Shown here piece after piece: positions 15,748 through 24,495 of a stretch of DNA of 64,000 bases. Source of the stretch: Bacteroidales bacterium. GTDB lineage: Bacteria > Bacteroidota > Bacteroidia > Bacteroidales > UBA932. Each line of letters opens with the position of its first letter. The stretch's first letter is position 1. The stretch spans positions 1 to 64,000 of the forward strand of contig JAGAIY010000013.1 in the NCBI GenBank assembly GCA_017626355.1. Direction: 5' to 3'. The notes under the pieces were generated by a model. It did no database searches, was not told the origin of the DNA, and saw only the letters and a program-made list of their open reading frames with translations. The translations under genes were made by a program, and so were the position numbers.

Positions 15748-18700
15748 ATGGCAAACGAGAAAAAATTCGTCACATGTGACGGTAACTGGGCAGCAGCGCA
15801 CATCGCTTACCTTTTCAGTGAGCATGCAGCGATCTACCCTATCACGCCTTCATCAACCATGGCTGAGTACGTGGACGAGTGGGCGGCTCAGGGCAAGAAG
15901 AACCTCTTCGGTGAGGTTGTAAAGGTAACAGAGATGCAGAGTGAGGGTGGTGCTGCCGGTGCAGTTCACGGTTCACTTCAGGCTGGAGCCCTCACAACCA
16001 CTTTCACCGCTTCGCAGGGTCTTCTTCTCATGATTCCTAACATGTACAAGATTGCCGGCGAAATGCTCCCTACAGTGTTCCACGTGTCTGCACGTGCACT
16101 TGCATCACACGCCCTCTCGATCTTCGGAGACTATCAGGACGTAATGGCATGCCGCCAGACAGGTTTCGCTATGCTCGCATCCGCTTCAGTTCAGGAAGCC
16201 CTCGACATGGCTGCTGTAGCTCACCTTTCTGCAATCAAGTCAAGCATTCCGTTCCTCCACTTCTTCGACGGATTCCGCACATCGCATGAAATCCAGAAGA
16301 TCGAGCTCATCGACGAGGCAGCTCTCAAGGAGATGGTAAGCACCAAGTCACTTGCCAAGTTCCGTGCAAAGGCTCTTTCACCTGATGCTCCTGTAACACG
16401 CGGTACAGCTCAGAACGGAGACGTATATTTCCAGGCACGTGAGGCATGCAACCAGTACTACGACATCGTTCCTGACACAGTTGCACGCTATATGGGCGAG
16501 ATCAGCGAGCTTACCGGCCGCGACTACCGTCCGTTCGACTACTACGGAGACGCTGATGCAGAGAATGTAATCGTGGCAATGGGTTCTGTAACAGAGACAA
16601 TCAAGGAGACCATCGACTACCTCGCGGCTCAGGGCAAGAAGGTCGGCGTGATGATCGTACGTCTCTACAGACCTTTCTCAGCTAAATATTTCATGAAAGC
16701 CCTTCCTAAGAACGTCAAGAGAATCGCCGTACTCGACAGGACAAAGGAGCCTGGTTCACTCGGTGAGCCTCTCTTCCTCGACATCAAGGCTCTCTTCCAG
16801 GGAACTGAGAACGCTCCTCTCGTTGTCGGCGGACGCTACGGACTTTCATCAAAGGACACAACTCCTGCACAGATCGTTTCAGTATACGAGAACCTCGAGA
16901 TGGCAGAGCCTAAGGACGGCTTCACCATCGGTATCGTCGATGACGTTACATTCAAGTCGCTTCCTCAGAAGGAGGAGTTCTCTATCGTTAAGCCGGGCAC
17001 AACAGAGTGCAAGTTCTTCGGTCTCGGTTCTGACGGTACTGTAGGTGCAAACAAGAACACCATCAAGATCATCGGTGACAACACTCCTAAGTACTGCCAG
17101 GCATACTTCGACTACGACTCGAAGAAGTCAGGCGGATATACATGTTCACACCTCCGTTTCGGTGACCTCCCTATCAAGGCTCCTTACCTTGTAGGTACTC
17201 CTGACTTCGTTGCATGCCACGTTCCTTCATACCTCACAAAGTATGACGTGCTCAAGGGCATCAAGGAGAACGGTACCCTCCTGCTCAACAGTCTCTGGGA
17301 TGAGGAAGAGACTCTCAAGAGAATCCCTGACCATGTAAAGGCTGTGATCGGCAAGAAGAACATCACCCTCTATATCATCAACGCCACTAAGATCGCTGCG
17401 GAGATCGGACTCGGCGGACGTACCAACACCATCCTCCAGTCTGCATTCTTCAAGATCACAGGCATCATCCCTTACGAGGAGGCTGTGGGCTACATGAAGA
17501 AGGCTATCGTGAAGAGCTACGGCAAGAAGGGTGAGCACATCGTGAACATGAACTATGCTGCAGTCGACAGAGGCGGCGAGTACACCAAGGTTGAGATTCC
17601 TGCTGACTGGAAGAACATCACAGCTAAATTCGAGAACCCTAACAAGGATCGTCTTGCTCCTGCATTCGTGAAGGAGATCGCTGACGTTGTGAACGCTCAG
17701 GCAGGCGATACCCTCCCTGTAAGCGCATTCAACGAATATGTAGACGGAACAATCCCTGCAGGCACCACCGCATTCGAGAAGAGAGGTGTGGCAGTAAAGG
17801 TTCCAGAGTGGCAGCCTGACAACTGTATCCAGTGTAACAGCTGTGCATTCGTATGTCCTCACGCTGCAATCCGTCCGTTCCTCCTCACTGAGGAAGAGGC
17901 TGCAAATGCTCCTGAGGGCGTAAAGCTCGCACAGGGCAAGGCTGTATTCAAGGAGTACAAGTACGGTATCAGCGTATCTGTCCTTGACTGTACAGGTTGC
18001 GGCAACTGCGCCGATGTATGTCCTTCAAAGGAGAAGGCTCTCGTGATGAAGCCTCTCGGCACTCAGGAAGAGGAGCAGAAGAACTTCGACTGGCTCCACG
18101 CTCATGTAAGATACAAGGACAATGTCCAGCCTAAGACAGCAAACATCAAGAACGCTCAGTTCGCTCAGCCTCTCTTCGAGTTCTCAGGAGCTTGCGCAGG
18201 CTGCGGTGAGACACCATATATCAAGACCATCACCCAGCTCTTCGGTGACCACATGATGGTAGCTAACGCAACAGGATGTTCATCTATCTACGGTGCTTCA
18301 TTCCCTGCTGCACCTTACTGCAAGGATGCAAACGGTCATGGTCCTGCATGGGCTAACTCACTCTTCGAGGACTTCTGCGAGTTCGGTCTCGGTATGAAGG
18401 TCGGTTCAGACAGGGCACGCGCTACTGTAGCACGCCTCATGGAGGAAGGTCTCGCATGCACATGCTGCACTGACGAGATGAAGGCTCTCTTCACCCAGTG
18501 GCTCGAGAACAGGAATGACGCTAAGGTTACCCGCGAGGTTGCTGACAAGCTCATCCCGCTTTGCGAGACTTGCGGATGCGACGTATGCAAGGGTCTGGTA
18601 GAGTACAAGACATTCATCCCTGCACGCAGCCAGTGGATCATCGGAGGTGACGGTGCATCATATGACATCGGATACGGCGGACTCGACCATGTGCTTGCTT

Positions 18701-19272
18701 CAGGCGAGAATGTGAACATCCTTGTACTTGACACCGAGGTTTATTCAAATACCGGCGGACAGTCATCGAAGGCTACTCCTGCAGGTGCTATCGCGAAGTT
18801 TGCCGCTTCAGGTAAGAGAGTCCGCAAGAAGGACCTCGGAATGATGGCAATGAGCTACGGATATGTTTATGTTGCACAGGTTGCAATGGGAGCATCTCCT
18901 GCACAGTACTTCAACGCGATCAAGGAGGCTGAGGCTTACGACGGACCATCTCTCGTGATCTGCTACGCTCCTTGTATCAACCATGGTCTCAAGGCCGGAA
19001 TGGGTCTTAGCCAGAAGGAGGAGAAGCTTGCAGTAGAGTGCGGTTACTGGCATCTCTACAGGTACAACCCTGCACTCGAGGGAACAGACAAGAATCCGTT
19101 CACTCTCGACAGCAAGGAGCCTGACTGGAGCAAGTTCCAGGACTTCCTCAAGGGAGAGGTACGTTTCGCTTCACTCTACAAGATGTATCCTGACAGCGCT
19201 GACGAGCTGCTTCAGAAGACTGAGGAGTTCGCTAAGCTTCGTCTCGAGACCTACAAGAAGCTCGCTAAATAA
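15748..19272 (+). CDS. nifJ: Pyruvate:ferredoxin (flavodoxin) oxidoreductase
   Basis: A 1174-residue homodimeric-type enzyme that converts pyruvate and CoA to acetyl-CoA, CO2 and reduced ferredoxin. Domain order is complete: pyrimidine-binding domain with AIYPITPSSTMAEY near residue 30, transketolase C-like domain, gamma domain, two 4Fe-4S clusters near 690-765 (CIQCNSCAFVCP and CTGCGNCADVCP), and the TPP domain with GACAGCGETPY near 813 and GGDGASYDIGYGG near 970. Codon use is strongly biased, as expected for a highly expressed fermentation enzyme. It ends overlapping the convergent LysR gene by 8 bases. Confidence 0.97.
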   Translation: MANEKKFVTCDGNWAAAHIAYLFSEHAAIYPITPSSTMAEYVDEWAAQGKKNLFGEVVKVTEMQSEGGAAGAVHGSLQAGALTTTFTASQGLLLMIPNMYKIAGEMLPTVFHVSARALASHALSIFGDYQDVMACRQTGFAMLASASVQEALDMAAVAHLSAIKSSIPFLHFFDGFRTSHEIQKIELIDEAALKEMVSTKSLAKFRAKALSPDAPVTRGTAQNGDVYFQAREACNQYYDIVPDTVARYMGEISELTGRDYRPFDYYGDADAENVIVAMGSVTETIKETIDYLAAQGKKVGVMIVRLYRPFSAKYFMKALPKNVKRIAVLDRTKEPGSLGEPLFLDIKALFQGTENAPLVVGGRYGLSSKDTTPAQIVSVYENLEMAEPKDGFTIGIVDDVTFKSLPQKEEFSIVKPGTTECKFFGLGSDGTVGANKNTIKIIGDNTPKYCQAYFDYDSKKSGGYTCSHLRFGDLPIKAPYLVGTPDFVACHVPSYLTKYDVLKGIKENGTLLLNSLWDEEETLKRIPDHVKAVIGKKNITLYIINATKIAAEIGLGGRTNTILQSAFFKITGIIPYEEAVGYMKKAIVKSYGKKGEHIVNMNYAAVDRGGEYTKVEIPADWKNITAKFENPNKDRLAPAFVKEIADVVNAQAGDTLPVSAFNEYVDGTIPAGTTAFEKRGVAVKVPEWQPDNCIQCNSCAFVCPHAAIRPFLLTEEEAANAPEGVKLAQGKAVFKEYKYGISVSVLDCTGCGNCADVCPSKEKALVMKPLGTQEEEQKNFDWLHAHVRYKDNVQPKTANIKNAQFAQPLFEFSGACAGCGETPYIKTITQLFGDHMMVANATGCSSIYGASFPAAPYCKDANGHGPAWANSLFEDFCEFGLGMKVGSDRARATVARLMEEGLACTCCTDEMKALFTQWLENRNDAKVTREVADKLIPLCETCGCDVCKGLVEYKTFIPARSQWIIGGDGASYDIGYGGLDHVLASGENVNILVLDTEVYSNTGGQSSKATPAGAIAKFAASGKRVRKKDLGMMAMSYGYVYVAQVAMGASPAQYFNAIKEAEAYDGPSLVICYAPCINHGLKAGMGLSQKEEKLAVECGYWHLYRYNPALEGTDKNPFTLDSKEPDWSKFQDFLKGEVRFASLYKMYPDSADELLQKTEEFAKLRLETYKKLAK

Positions 19273-19867
19273 TGATGAGTTCTCTGATGAGTCTGCAAAG
19301 TCTTGTACAGGCAAAGGCCTGAGAAGGCTGATACAGAACATCGAAATAAGAAGTTTTTTCATGGGTGGCCGAAAGGTCACCCATTTTTGGTGCAGGATAT
19401 AAAGACATCCTTATTCTGGCCACAGAATCGGCAGGTATATCATATGGAGAACCGGTGGAAGGCCTGAGCGCCAGGGTAAGGTCGGCATCTCCGAAAAGGA
19501 CTCTCTCGAAACTGATTTCAGGATGGATACGGGAGAAGGTTTCAAGAGCAGGACTTAATATATAGGTATAAAGTTCTTCTGATGCCGCCACCTTCACGGT
19601 CGCCGGAGACAGTTTCGCGAACATGTCAGCAGCTGCGGAACCTGTTTCAAGCAGTCTGGAAGCGTAAACGGAAAACACGTTTCCATGCTCTGTAAGCAAT
19701 GTTTCGCCTTTCTGGCGTTCGAAAAGCTTTACTCCAAGCGCCTTCTCTAGTTCCGCAATATTCTGACTCACAGCCGGCTGTGTAACCCCAAGGGAAGCTG
19801 CCGCCTTGGTAAAGCTTTTCTCCTGCGCGACAGCCATGAAAACCTTAAGTCTGAAATAGTCCAACAT
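19265..19867 (-). CDS. Short LysR-family transcriptional regulator
   Basis: The N-terminal winged helix is complete (residues 1-60, with SFTKAAASLGVTQPAVSQNI). The linker helix and the start of the effector domain follow (VKVAASEELYTYILSP). The protein stops at 200 residues instead of the usual 290-310, so the second effector subdomain is missing. The last 40 residues are read through the nifJ terminator hairpin and look unlike the family. It may be a naturally short DNA-binding regulator or a 3'-truncated gene. The position suggests control of nifJ or of the divergent M16 peptidase (inference). Confidence 0.78.
   Translation of the reverse strand: MLDYFRLKVFMAVAQEKSFTKAAASLGVTQPAVSQNIAELEKALGVKLFERQKGETLLTEHGNVFSVYASRLLETGSAAADMFAKLSPATVKVAASEELYTYILSPALETFSRIHPEISFERVLFGDADLTLALRPSTGSPYDIPADSVARIRMSLYPAPKMGDLSATHEKTSYFDVLYQPSQAFACTRLCRLIRELIII
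19359..19388 (+). terminator. Terminator of nifJ, inside the LysR reading frame
   Basis: ATGGGTGGCC-GAAA-GGTCACCCAT forms a strong stem with a GNRA loop, followed by TTTTT. It lies 87 bases past the nifJ stop and within the C-terminal codons of the convergent LysR gene. Confidence 0.75.
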
Positions 19868-19883
19868 ACCCTCACGTTTTCAG

Positions 19884-19891
19884 CAAAGATA
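19884..19891 (-). promoter_or_regulatory. -7 element for the LysR gene
   Basis: TATCTTTG on the minus strand, 16 bases from the start codon. Confidence 0.6.
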
Positions 19892-19913
19892 GAAACTTTA
19901 AAAGAAAAATCAC

Positions 19914-19921
19914 TACATTTG
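19914..19921 (+). promoter_or_regulatory. -7 element for the M16 peptidase gene
   Basis: TACATTTG, 75 bases upstream of the ATG. It is divergent from the LysR -7 box only 22 bases away, a layout that suits autoregulation. Confidence 0.4.
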
Positions 19922-19996
19922 TAGCTTATTGCATGATTGTGCGTCTAATACGATAATCGCAGAAAACTTACAAAACGAACATTTATAATTATCAAC

Positions 19997-22795
19997 ATGA
20001 AACGTTTATTCATTTTCATTGCTGCCATATTCGCAGCAGCGACGGTTTTCGGCCAGACACAGCTTCCTAACGACCCTGAGACAAGGGTGGGAAAGCTTGA
20101 GAACGGCATGACCTATTACATCCGTCACAACGACCAGCCGGCACAGAGGGCTGAGTTCTATCTCGCCACCAATGTAGGTGCATTCCAGGAAGAAGATGAC
20201 CAGGACGGTCTGGCACACTTCCTTGAGCACATGTGCTTCAACGGAACGAAGAATTTCCCTGGCAAGGGACTTCTCGACTGGCTCCAGAGCATCGGTGCGG
20301 AGTTCGGAAGAAACATCAACGCATCTACAGGCTTTGAGCAGACACAGTACATGCTCAACAACATCCCTATCGTAAGGGAAAGCATCATCGACTCATGTCT
20401 CCTCGTCATGCACGATTACTCTCATTTCGTTACCTGCGACCCTGCAGAGATCGACGCAGAGAGAGGTGTGATCCTTGAGGAAAGAAGAACAAGAAGAGAT
20501 GCTTCTTGGAGAATGTTCGAGAAGGCCCTCCCTTATTATTACGGAGACACTCCATATGCGAAGAGAACTCTCATCGGAGGTGAGGATCAGCTCAAGAACT
20601 TCAAGTACGAGAGCCTTACAAACTTCTACAAGACATGGTATCGTCCTGACATGCAGGCACTTGTTGTAATCGGAGACGTGGATGTGGATCAGATCGAAGC
20701 TAAGATCAAGACCATTTTCAGCGACATCCCAGCTCCTGAGGTTCCTACCCAGAAGGTCATCCACAAGATTCCGGACAATGCAGAGCCTATCGTAGCTGTT
20801 CTTACAGACCCTGAGGCTACAAACTCTACTATCGAGATCCTCTGGAAGAGCGAGCCTATGCCGCTTGAGTACAACGGCACAGATATAGGCTTCATGACCG
20901 ATATCCTCAAGTCATACATCAGCCTCATCATGAGGGAAAGATTCTCGGACATCACTGCCAAGCCGGATGCACCGTTCCTTGCAGCAAGCTTCGGAATCGG
21001 ACGTCTCTGCCTTGCAGCTGACGCAGCATTCGGTAACGTATCCTTCAAGGACGGAGAGGCTGTACCAGCGTTCCAGGCATATATGAACGAAATCGAGAAG
21101 ATGAAGAGATTCGGCTTCACCGAAGGTGAGGTTCAGCGTGCCAAGGACAACATCATAAGCCACTATGAGAAGGCGTCAGAGGCAGCTGCAACACGCAAGA
21201 ACGCTGACTTCGTACGCCCTATCCTCAACAACTTCTACTTCAAGGAGAGCTTCATGGATCCTGCGACAGAGCTCCAGCTCGCTCAGGCTGTATGCGCACA
21301 GATCTCAGCTCCTATCCTCGGACAGGTTGCCGCTTCCCTCATCACCGACCACAATGTAGTCATCATCTTCAATGGTCCTGAGAAGGAAGGTATCGTCAAC
21401 CCTACAGAAGAGCAGCTCGCCGGTACACTCGCAGCAGTCAAGACTGCCGAGATCGCTGCAAATGTAGAGGAAAACCTCAACGAGCCGCTCATCGACCCTG
21501 CTACCCTCAAGGGCGGAAAGGTGAAGAAGACTGCAGCCGGAGACTATGGTTCAACCGTATGGACTCTCAAGAACGGCGTTAAGGTAATCGTTCTCCCTAC
21601 TCAGCACAAGAAGGATCAGGTATTCTACAACCTCAACTTCGACGGAGGAAAGACTGCAATCGCGACAGCTGACATGCCTTCATTCGAAGACAACATCTGG
21701 GCACTTTACCTCAACAACACAGGTGTATCGAAGTTCTCAGGCACAGACATGTCCAAGATGCTTGCCGGAAAGAATGTGACAGTAACACCTTACCTCGGCG
21801 GTACACAGCACGGAATCAACGGCCAGTGCACTCCAAAGGATATCGAGACTGCACTCCAGCTCATTTACCTTACTTTCGCTCAGCCACGTTTCGATCCTGA
21901 CGAATATGCTACCGGTATCCAGCAGATCAAGGCCATCCTTCCTAACCTCCAGAACAACCCTATGTTCCAGTTCCAGAATGCAGTCAACGAGGCCATGTAT
22001 GGTGGAAACGAGCGCGTTGTGGAACTCAACGAAGAGACTCTTGAGGCAGCGAACCTCGAGACACTCGAGAGAGTCTACAGGAACAACCTCTTCAAGGATG
22101 CAGCAGGCGGAGTCCTCACCATCGTGGGTAATGTGGACCTCGAGACACTCAAGCCTATGGTAGAGAAATATATCGGCTCGCTTCCAAAGGGTAAGAAGGC
22201 TCCTGCAGTGAATGAGAGCAACATCATTCCTCTCGCAAAGGGCAATGTTGTCAATGATGTGAAGATTCCTATGCAGACACCTAAGAGCACTGTATTCCAG
22301 GTATATAGCGGATATATGCCTATCGATACAAAGACAGAGGTGGCTCTTGAGGTTGCCAACTATGTTCTCGACATGATCTATACAAAGACCATCCGTGAGC
22401 AGGAAGGCGGTACATATGGAGTAGGTACAAGACTCAGCGCAGACAGAGTATACTCAAGGATTACATTCATGGTACAGTTCGACACCAACCCTGAGCAGGG
22501 AGAAAGACTCTGCGGACTGACAGTGAAGTATCTCAAGGAGTTCGCTCAGAACGGACCTACAGAGGAAGAGTTCAACATGGCTATCGAGAACATCAGGAAG
22601 AACCTTCCTGAGTCAAGGATCAACAACAACTACTGGATGCAGTCGCTCAGCACCAACAGACGTTATGGCATCGACTATGACGCCGAGTATGAGGCAGCAC
22701 TCAACTCTGTCACTGCAGAGGATGTGAAGGCTCTTCTCCAGAAGGTTCTTGCTGAAGAGAATTTCATTCAGGTTGTCCTTTCTCCTGCTGAATAA
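19997..22795 (+). CDS. M16 family zinc peptidase (pitrilysin/insulinase type)
   Basis: A 932-residue exported protease with a signal peptide at residues 1-19. The inverted zinc motif is HFLEHMCFNGT near residue 74, with the third ligand Glu in ERGVILEERR near 155. The inactive C-terminal M16 half follows from about residue 500, with the family Arg-Tyr type motif region GGTYGVGTR near 810. Such fused-domain enzymes form a closed chamber that degrades peptides in the periplasm. A terminator follows 25 bases after the stop. Confidence 0.94.
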   Translation: MKRLFIFIAAIFAAATVFGQTQLPNDPETRVGKLENGMTYYIRHNDQPAQRAEFYLATNVGAFQEEDDQDGLAHFLEHMCFNGTKNFPGKGLLDWLQSIGAEFGRNINASTGFEQTQYMLNNIPIVRESIIDSCLLVMHDYSHFVTCDPAEIDAERGVILEERRTRRDASWRMFEKALPYYYGDTPYAKRTLIGGEDQLKNFKYESLTNFYKTWYRPDMQALVVIGDVDVDQIEAKIKTIFSDIPAPEVPTQKVIHKIPDNAEPIVAVLTDPEATNSTIEILWKSEPMPLEYNGTDIGFMTDILKSYISLIMRERFSDITAKPDAPFLAASFGIGRLCLAADAAFGNVSFKDGEAVPAFQAYMNEIEKMKRFGFTEGEVQRAKDNIISHYEKASEAAATRKNADFVRPILNNFYFKESFMDPATELQLAQAVCAQISAPILGQVAASLITDHNVVIIFNGPEKEGIVNPTEEQLAGTLAAVKTAEIAANVEENLNEPLIDPATLKGGKVKKTAAGDYGSTVWTLKNGVKVIVLPTQHKKDQVFYNLNFDGGKTAIATADMPSFEDNIWALYLNNTGVSKFSGTDMSKMLAGKNVTVTPYLGGTQHGINGQCTPKDIETALQLIYLTFAQPRFDPDEYATGIQQIKAILPNLQNNPMFQFQNAVNEAMYGGNERVVELNEETLEAANLETLERVYRNNLFKDAAGGVLTIVGNVDLETLKPMVEKYIGSLPKGKKAPAVNESNIIPLAKGNVVNDVKIPMQTPKSTVFQVYSGYMPIDTKTEVALEVANYVLDMIYTKTIREQEGGTYGVGTRLSADRVYSRITFMVQFDTNPEQGERLCGLTVKYLKEFAQNGPTEEEFNMAIENIRKNLPESRINNNYWMQSLSTNRRYGIDYDAEYEAALNSVTAEDVKALLQKVLAEENFIQVVLSPAE

Positions 22796-22820
22796 GCACT
22801 TACGACATTTAATCCATATG

Positions 22821-22850
22821 CAGCCGGCCCGGTATGGGTCGGCTGTCTTT
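22821..22850 (+). terminator. Terminator after the M16 peptidase
   Basis: CAGCCGGCCC pairs with GGGTCGGCTG (one G-T pair), followed by TCTTT. Confidence 0.7.
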
Positions 22851-22902
22851 ATAGGGAAAAATGCCTTATTTTGAATATTTCTAAATTATTTTCATAAAAA
22901 AG

Positions 22903-22933
22903 CTTGGATATAAGAAAATTTTCACTATCTTTG
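22903..22933 (+). promoter_or_regulatory. Promoter of the rubredoxin-rubrerythrin operon
   Basis: TATCTTTG at 22926-22933 with CTTG (one mismatch to TTTG) at 22903-22906, 19 bases apart. Confidence 0.65.
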
Positions 22934-22978
22934 CAATACGAAATAATTAGAATAATTCAAATTTAAATATTGAGCGTT

Positions 22979-23104
22979 ATGGAAAAGAAATTCAGATGTA
23001 TAGTTTGCGGATACGTCCACGAGGGACCGGAGCCGCCACAGGAGTGCCCACTTTGCTTTGTAGGTCCGGAGGATTTTGAAGAGATCACAGACGAGCAGGC
23101 ATAA
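22979..23104 (+). CDS. Minimal rubredoxin-like protein (41 residues)
   Basis: A small iron protein with two CxxC knuckles, CIVCGY near residue 7 and CPLC near 24. At 41 residues it is shorter than the usual 52-54 of rubredoxin and matches instead the small domain fused to rubrerythrins. It is nearly the same as the first 40 residues of the next gene (shared FRC.VCGY.HEG and PQECP), so it looks like a tandem duplication split off as a free electron carrier. The start is supported by the promoter and by an AT-rich leader. Confidence 0.85.
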   Translation: MEKKFRCIVCGYVHEGPEPPQECPLCFVGPEDFEEITDEQA

Positions 23105-23155
23105 GAAGATATAAGACCGATAAAACTGATATTAACCGATAAATAAAAAAGAATT

Positions 23156-23707
23156 ATGACCAAGAAGTTCAGATGCATGGTATGTGGATACATCCACGAA
23201 GGTAATGAGGCTCCGCAGGAGTGCCCTGTATGTCACGTAGGAGCGGAGAAGTTTGAAGAGATCGTTGAGACAGGTGAGGCTCTCACATGGGCTGACGAGC
23301 ATAAGCTGGGAGTTGCCCAGGGTGTTGATCCTGAGATTCTTAAAGGTCTTCGCGACCATTTCAACGGCGAGTGCGGTGAGGTCGGAATGTACCTTGCGAT
23401 GAGCCGTCAGGCAGACAGAGAGGGATATCCTGAGATTGCTGAGGCATTCAAGAGATATGCATGGGAAGAGGCTGAGCATGCAGCGAAGTTCGCAGAGCTC
23501 CTCGGTGAGTGTGTATGGGATACCAAGACTAATGTAGAGAAGAGAATGCTTGCAGAGCAGGGTGCATGTGAAGACAAGAAGAGGATAGCTACACTTGCAA
23601 AGCAGCAGAATCTTGATGCGATCCACGATACTGTACATGAAATGTGCAAGGATGAGGCTCGTCATGGAGCAGGCTTCCAGGGACTTTTCAATCGATATTT
23701 CAAATAG
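23156..23707 (+). CDS. Reverse rubrerythrin (rubredoxin domain then diiron ferritin-like domain)
   Basis: A 183-residue peroxide-scavenging protein. The rubredoxin domain is N-terminal (residues 1-36, CMVCGY and CPVC). The ferritin-like four-helix domain follows, with iron ligands in [19 protein letters not shown] and KDEARHG. This order is the reverse of classical rubrerythrin and is typical of oxygen-sensitive anaerobes. It reduces hydrogen peroxide with electrons from NADH via rubredoxin. It lies 51 bases after the small rubredoxin gene, which may be its direct donor (inference). Confidence 0.92.
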   Translation: MTKKFRCMVCGYIHEGNEAPQECPVCHVGAEKFEEIVETGEALTWADEHKLGVAQGVDPEILKGLRDHFNGECGEVGMYLAMSRQADREGYPEIAEAFKRYAWEEAEHAAKFAELLGECVWDTKTNVEKRMLAEQGACEDKKRIATLAKQQNLDAIHDTVHEMCKDEARHGAGFQGLFNRYFK

Positions 23708-23728
23708 TAGTTATTGATATTTTAGCTG

Positions 23729-23828
23729 AAACAGAAGGTTACTGTGTTCCGGCGACCCCCGCCTCCCTCTGGGAGGCACCCCCTAGCCGGGGGTGGCATG
23801 TCGCTCTCCACACAGTAACCTTCTGTTT
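23729..23828. repeat. Long palindromic terminator enclosing a nested hairpin element
   Basis: An exact 19-base inverted repeat, AAACAGAAGGTTACTGTGT at 23729-23747 and its complement at 23810-23828, lies between two convergent genes and ends in a T-run on the plus side. Its 62-base loop is not random. GCGAC/GTCGC (23752-23756, 23800-23804) enclose two further hairpins, GCCTCCC-TCT-GGGAGGC (23761-23777) and ACCCCC-TAGCC-GGGGGT (23778-23794). The outer stem works as a bidirectional terminator. The inner part looks like a REP-type palindromic insertion. Confidence 0.75.
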
Positions 23829-23910
23829 TTGGGCAATTATACCGTTTTATTGAAAAGTGATTGTTCTTCCGTTGATTTACTAAGTTCTCGCAGGAGGGAG
23901 ACGGAGGGGA

Positions 23911-24369
23911 TCAATAATCGTAGTCGTCCGGAGTATCGTCGAGGCCGAAGTCAGAGGCGAAGCGCTCGGCTATGTCGTCGGGGACATCGAAGCTGAGATT
24001 GCTCCAGAGCGATTCCATCTGACGACGGTCCTTCTTGGTCGGACGACCTGCTCCCCTGTCACGTTTGAGGAAGAAGGTCTCCACCGGTGCACGAAGCTTT
24101 GCAAGCTCTTCGGCAGGAGTCAGATTCTCCGCATAATTCGGAACAAGCTTAGCTCCCTGACGTTTGTCAACCAGCTGCAGAACCTTGTAGGTATATGTCA
24201 CCGCCCCTTTCCTGGCTACTATAGTATCCCCTACCTTGACCGGCTTTGACGGTTTGGTATCTGCACCGTTTACACGGATCTTTCCACCTTTGCAGGCATC
24301 TGTAGCCTCACTTCTGGTCTTGAACACTCTGATAGACCAAAGATATTTATCGATTCTTACCTCTTCCAT
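23911..24369 (-). CDS. hslR: S4-domain RNA-binding heat-shock protein Hsp15 family
   Basis: A 152-residue protein with an S4 domain at residues 3-60 (RIDKYLWSIRVFKTRSEA and GKIRVNG are the conserved turns) and a basic linker (KRDRGAGRPTKKDRR near 102-116). In E. coli Hsp15 rescues stalled 50S subunits carrying peptidyl-tRNA. The acidic tail after residue 125 is typical of Bacteroidota members. It runs convergent to the reverse rubrerythrin gene. Confidence 0.9.
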   Translation of the reverse strand: MEEVRIDKYLWSIRVFKTRSEATDACKGGKIRVNGADTKPSKPVKVGDTIVARKGAVTYTYKVLQLVDKRQGAKLVPNYAENLTPAEELAKLRAPVETFFLKRDRGAGRPTKKDRRQMESLWSNLSFDVPDDIAERFASDFGLDDTPDDYDY

Positions 24370-24495
24370 ACAAAGAATTTTATAGAGCGCGTATCACACT
24401 GACTATCAAACCTTTACCCCATAAGCCTGACGTACATTTGCAGCAGGGTTATCAGATAAATCACTACAAATCAGGGAGTTACGCGGCTGTCATAT

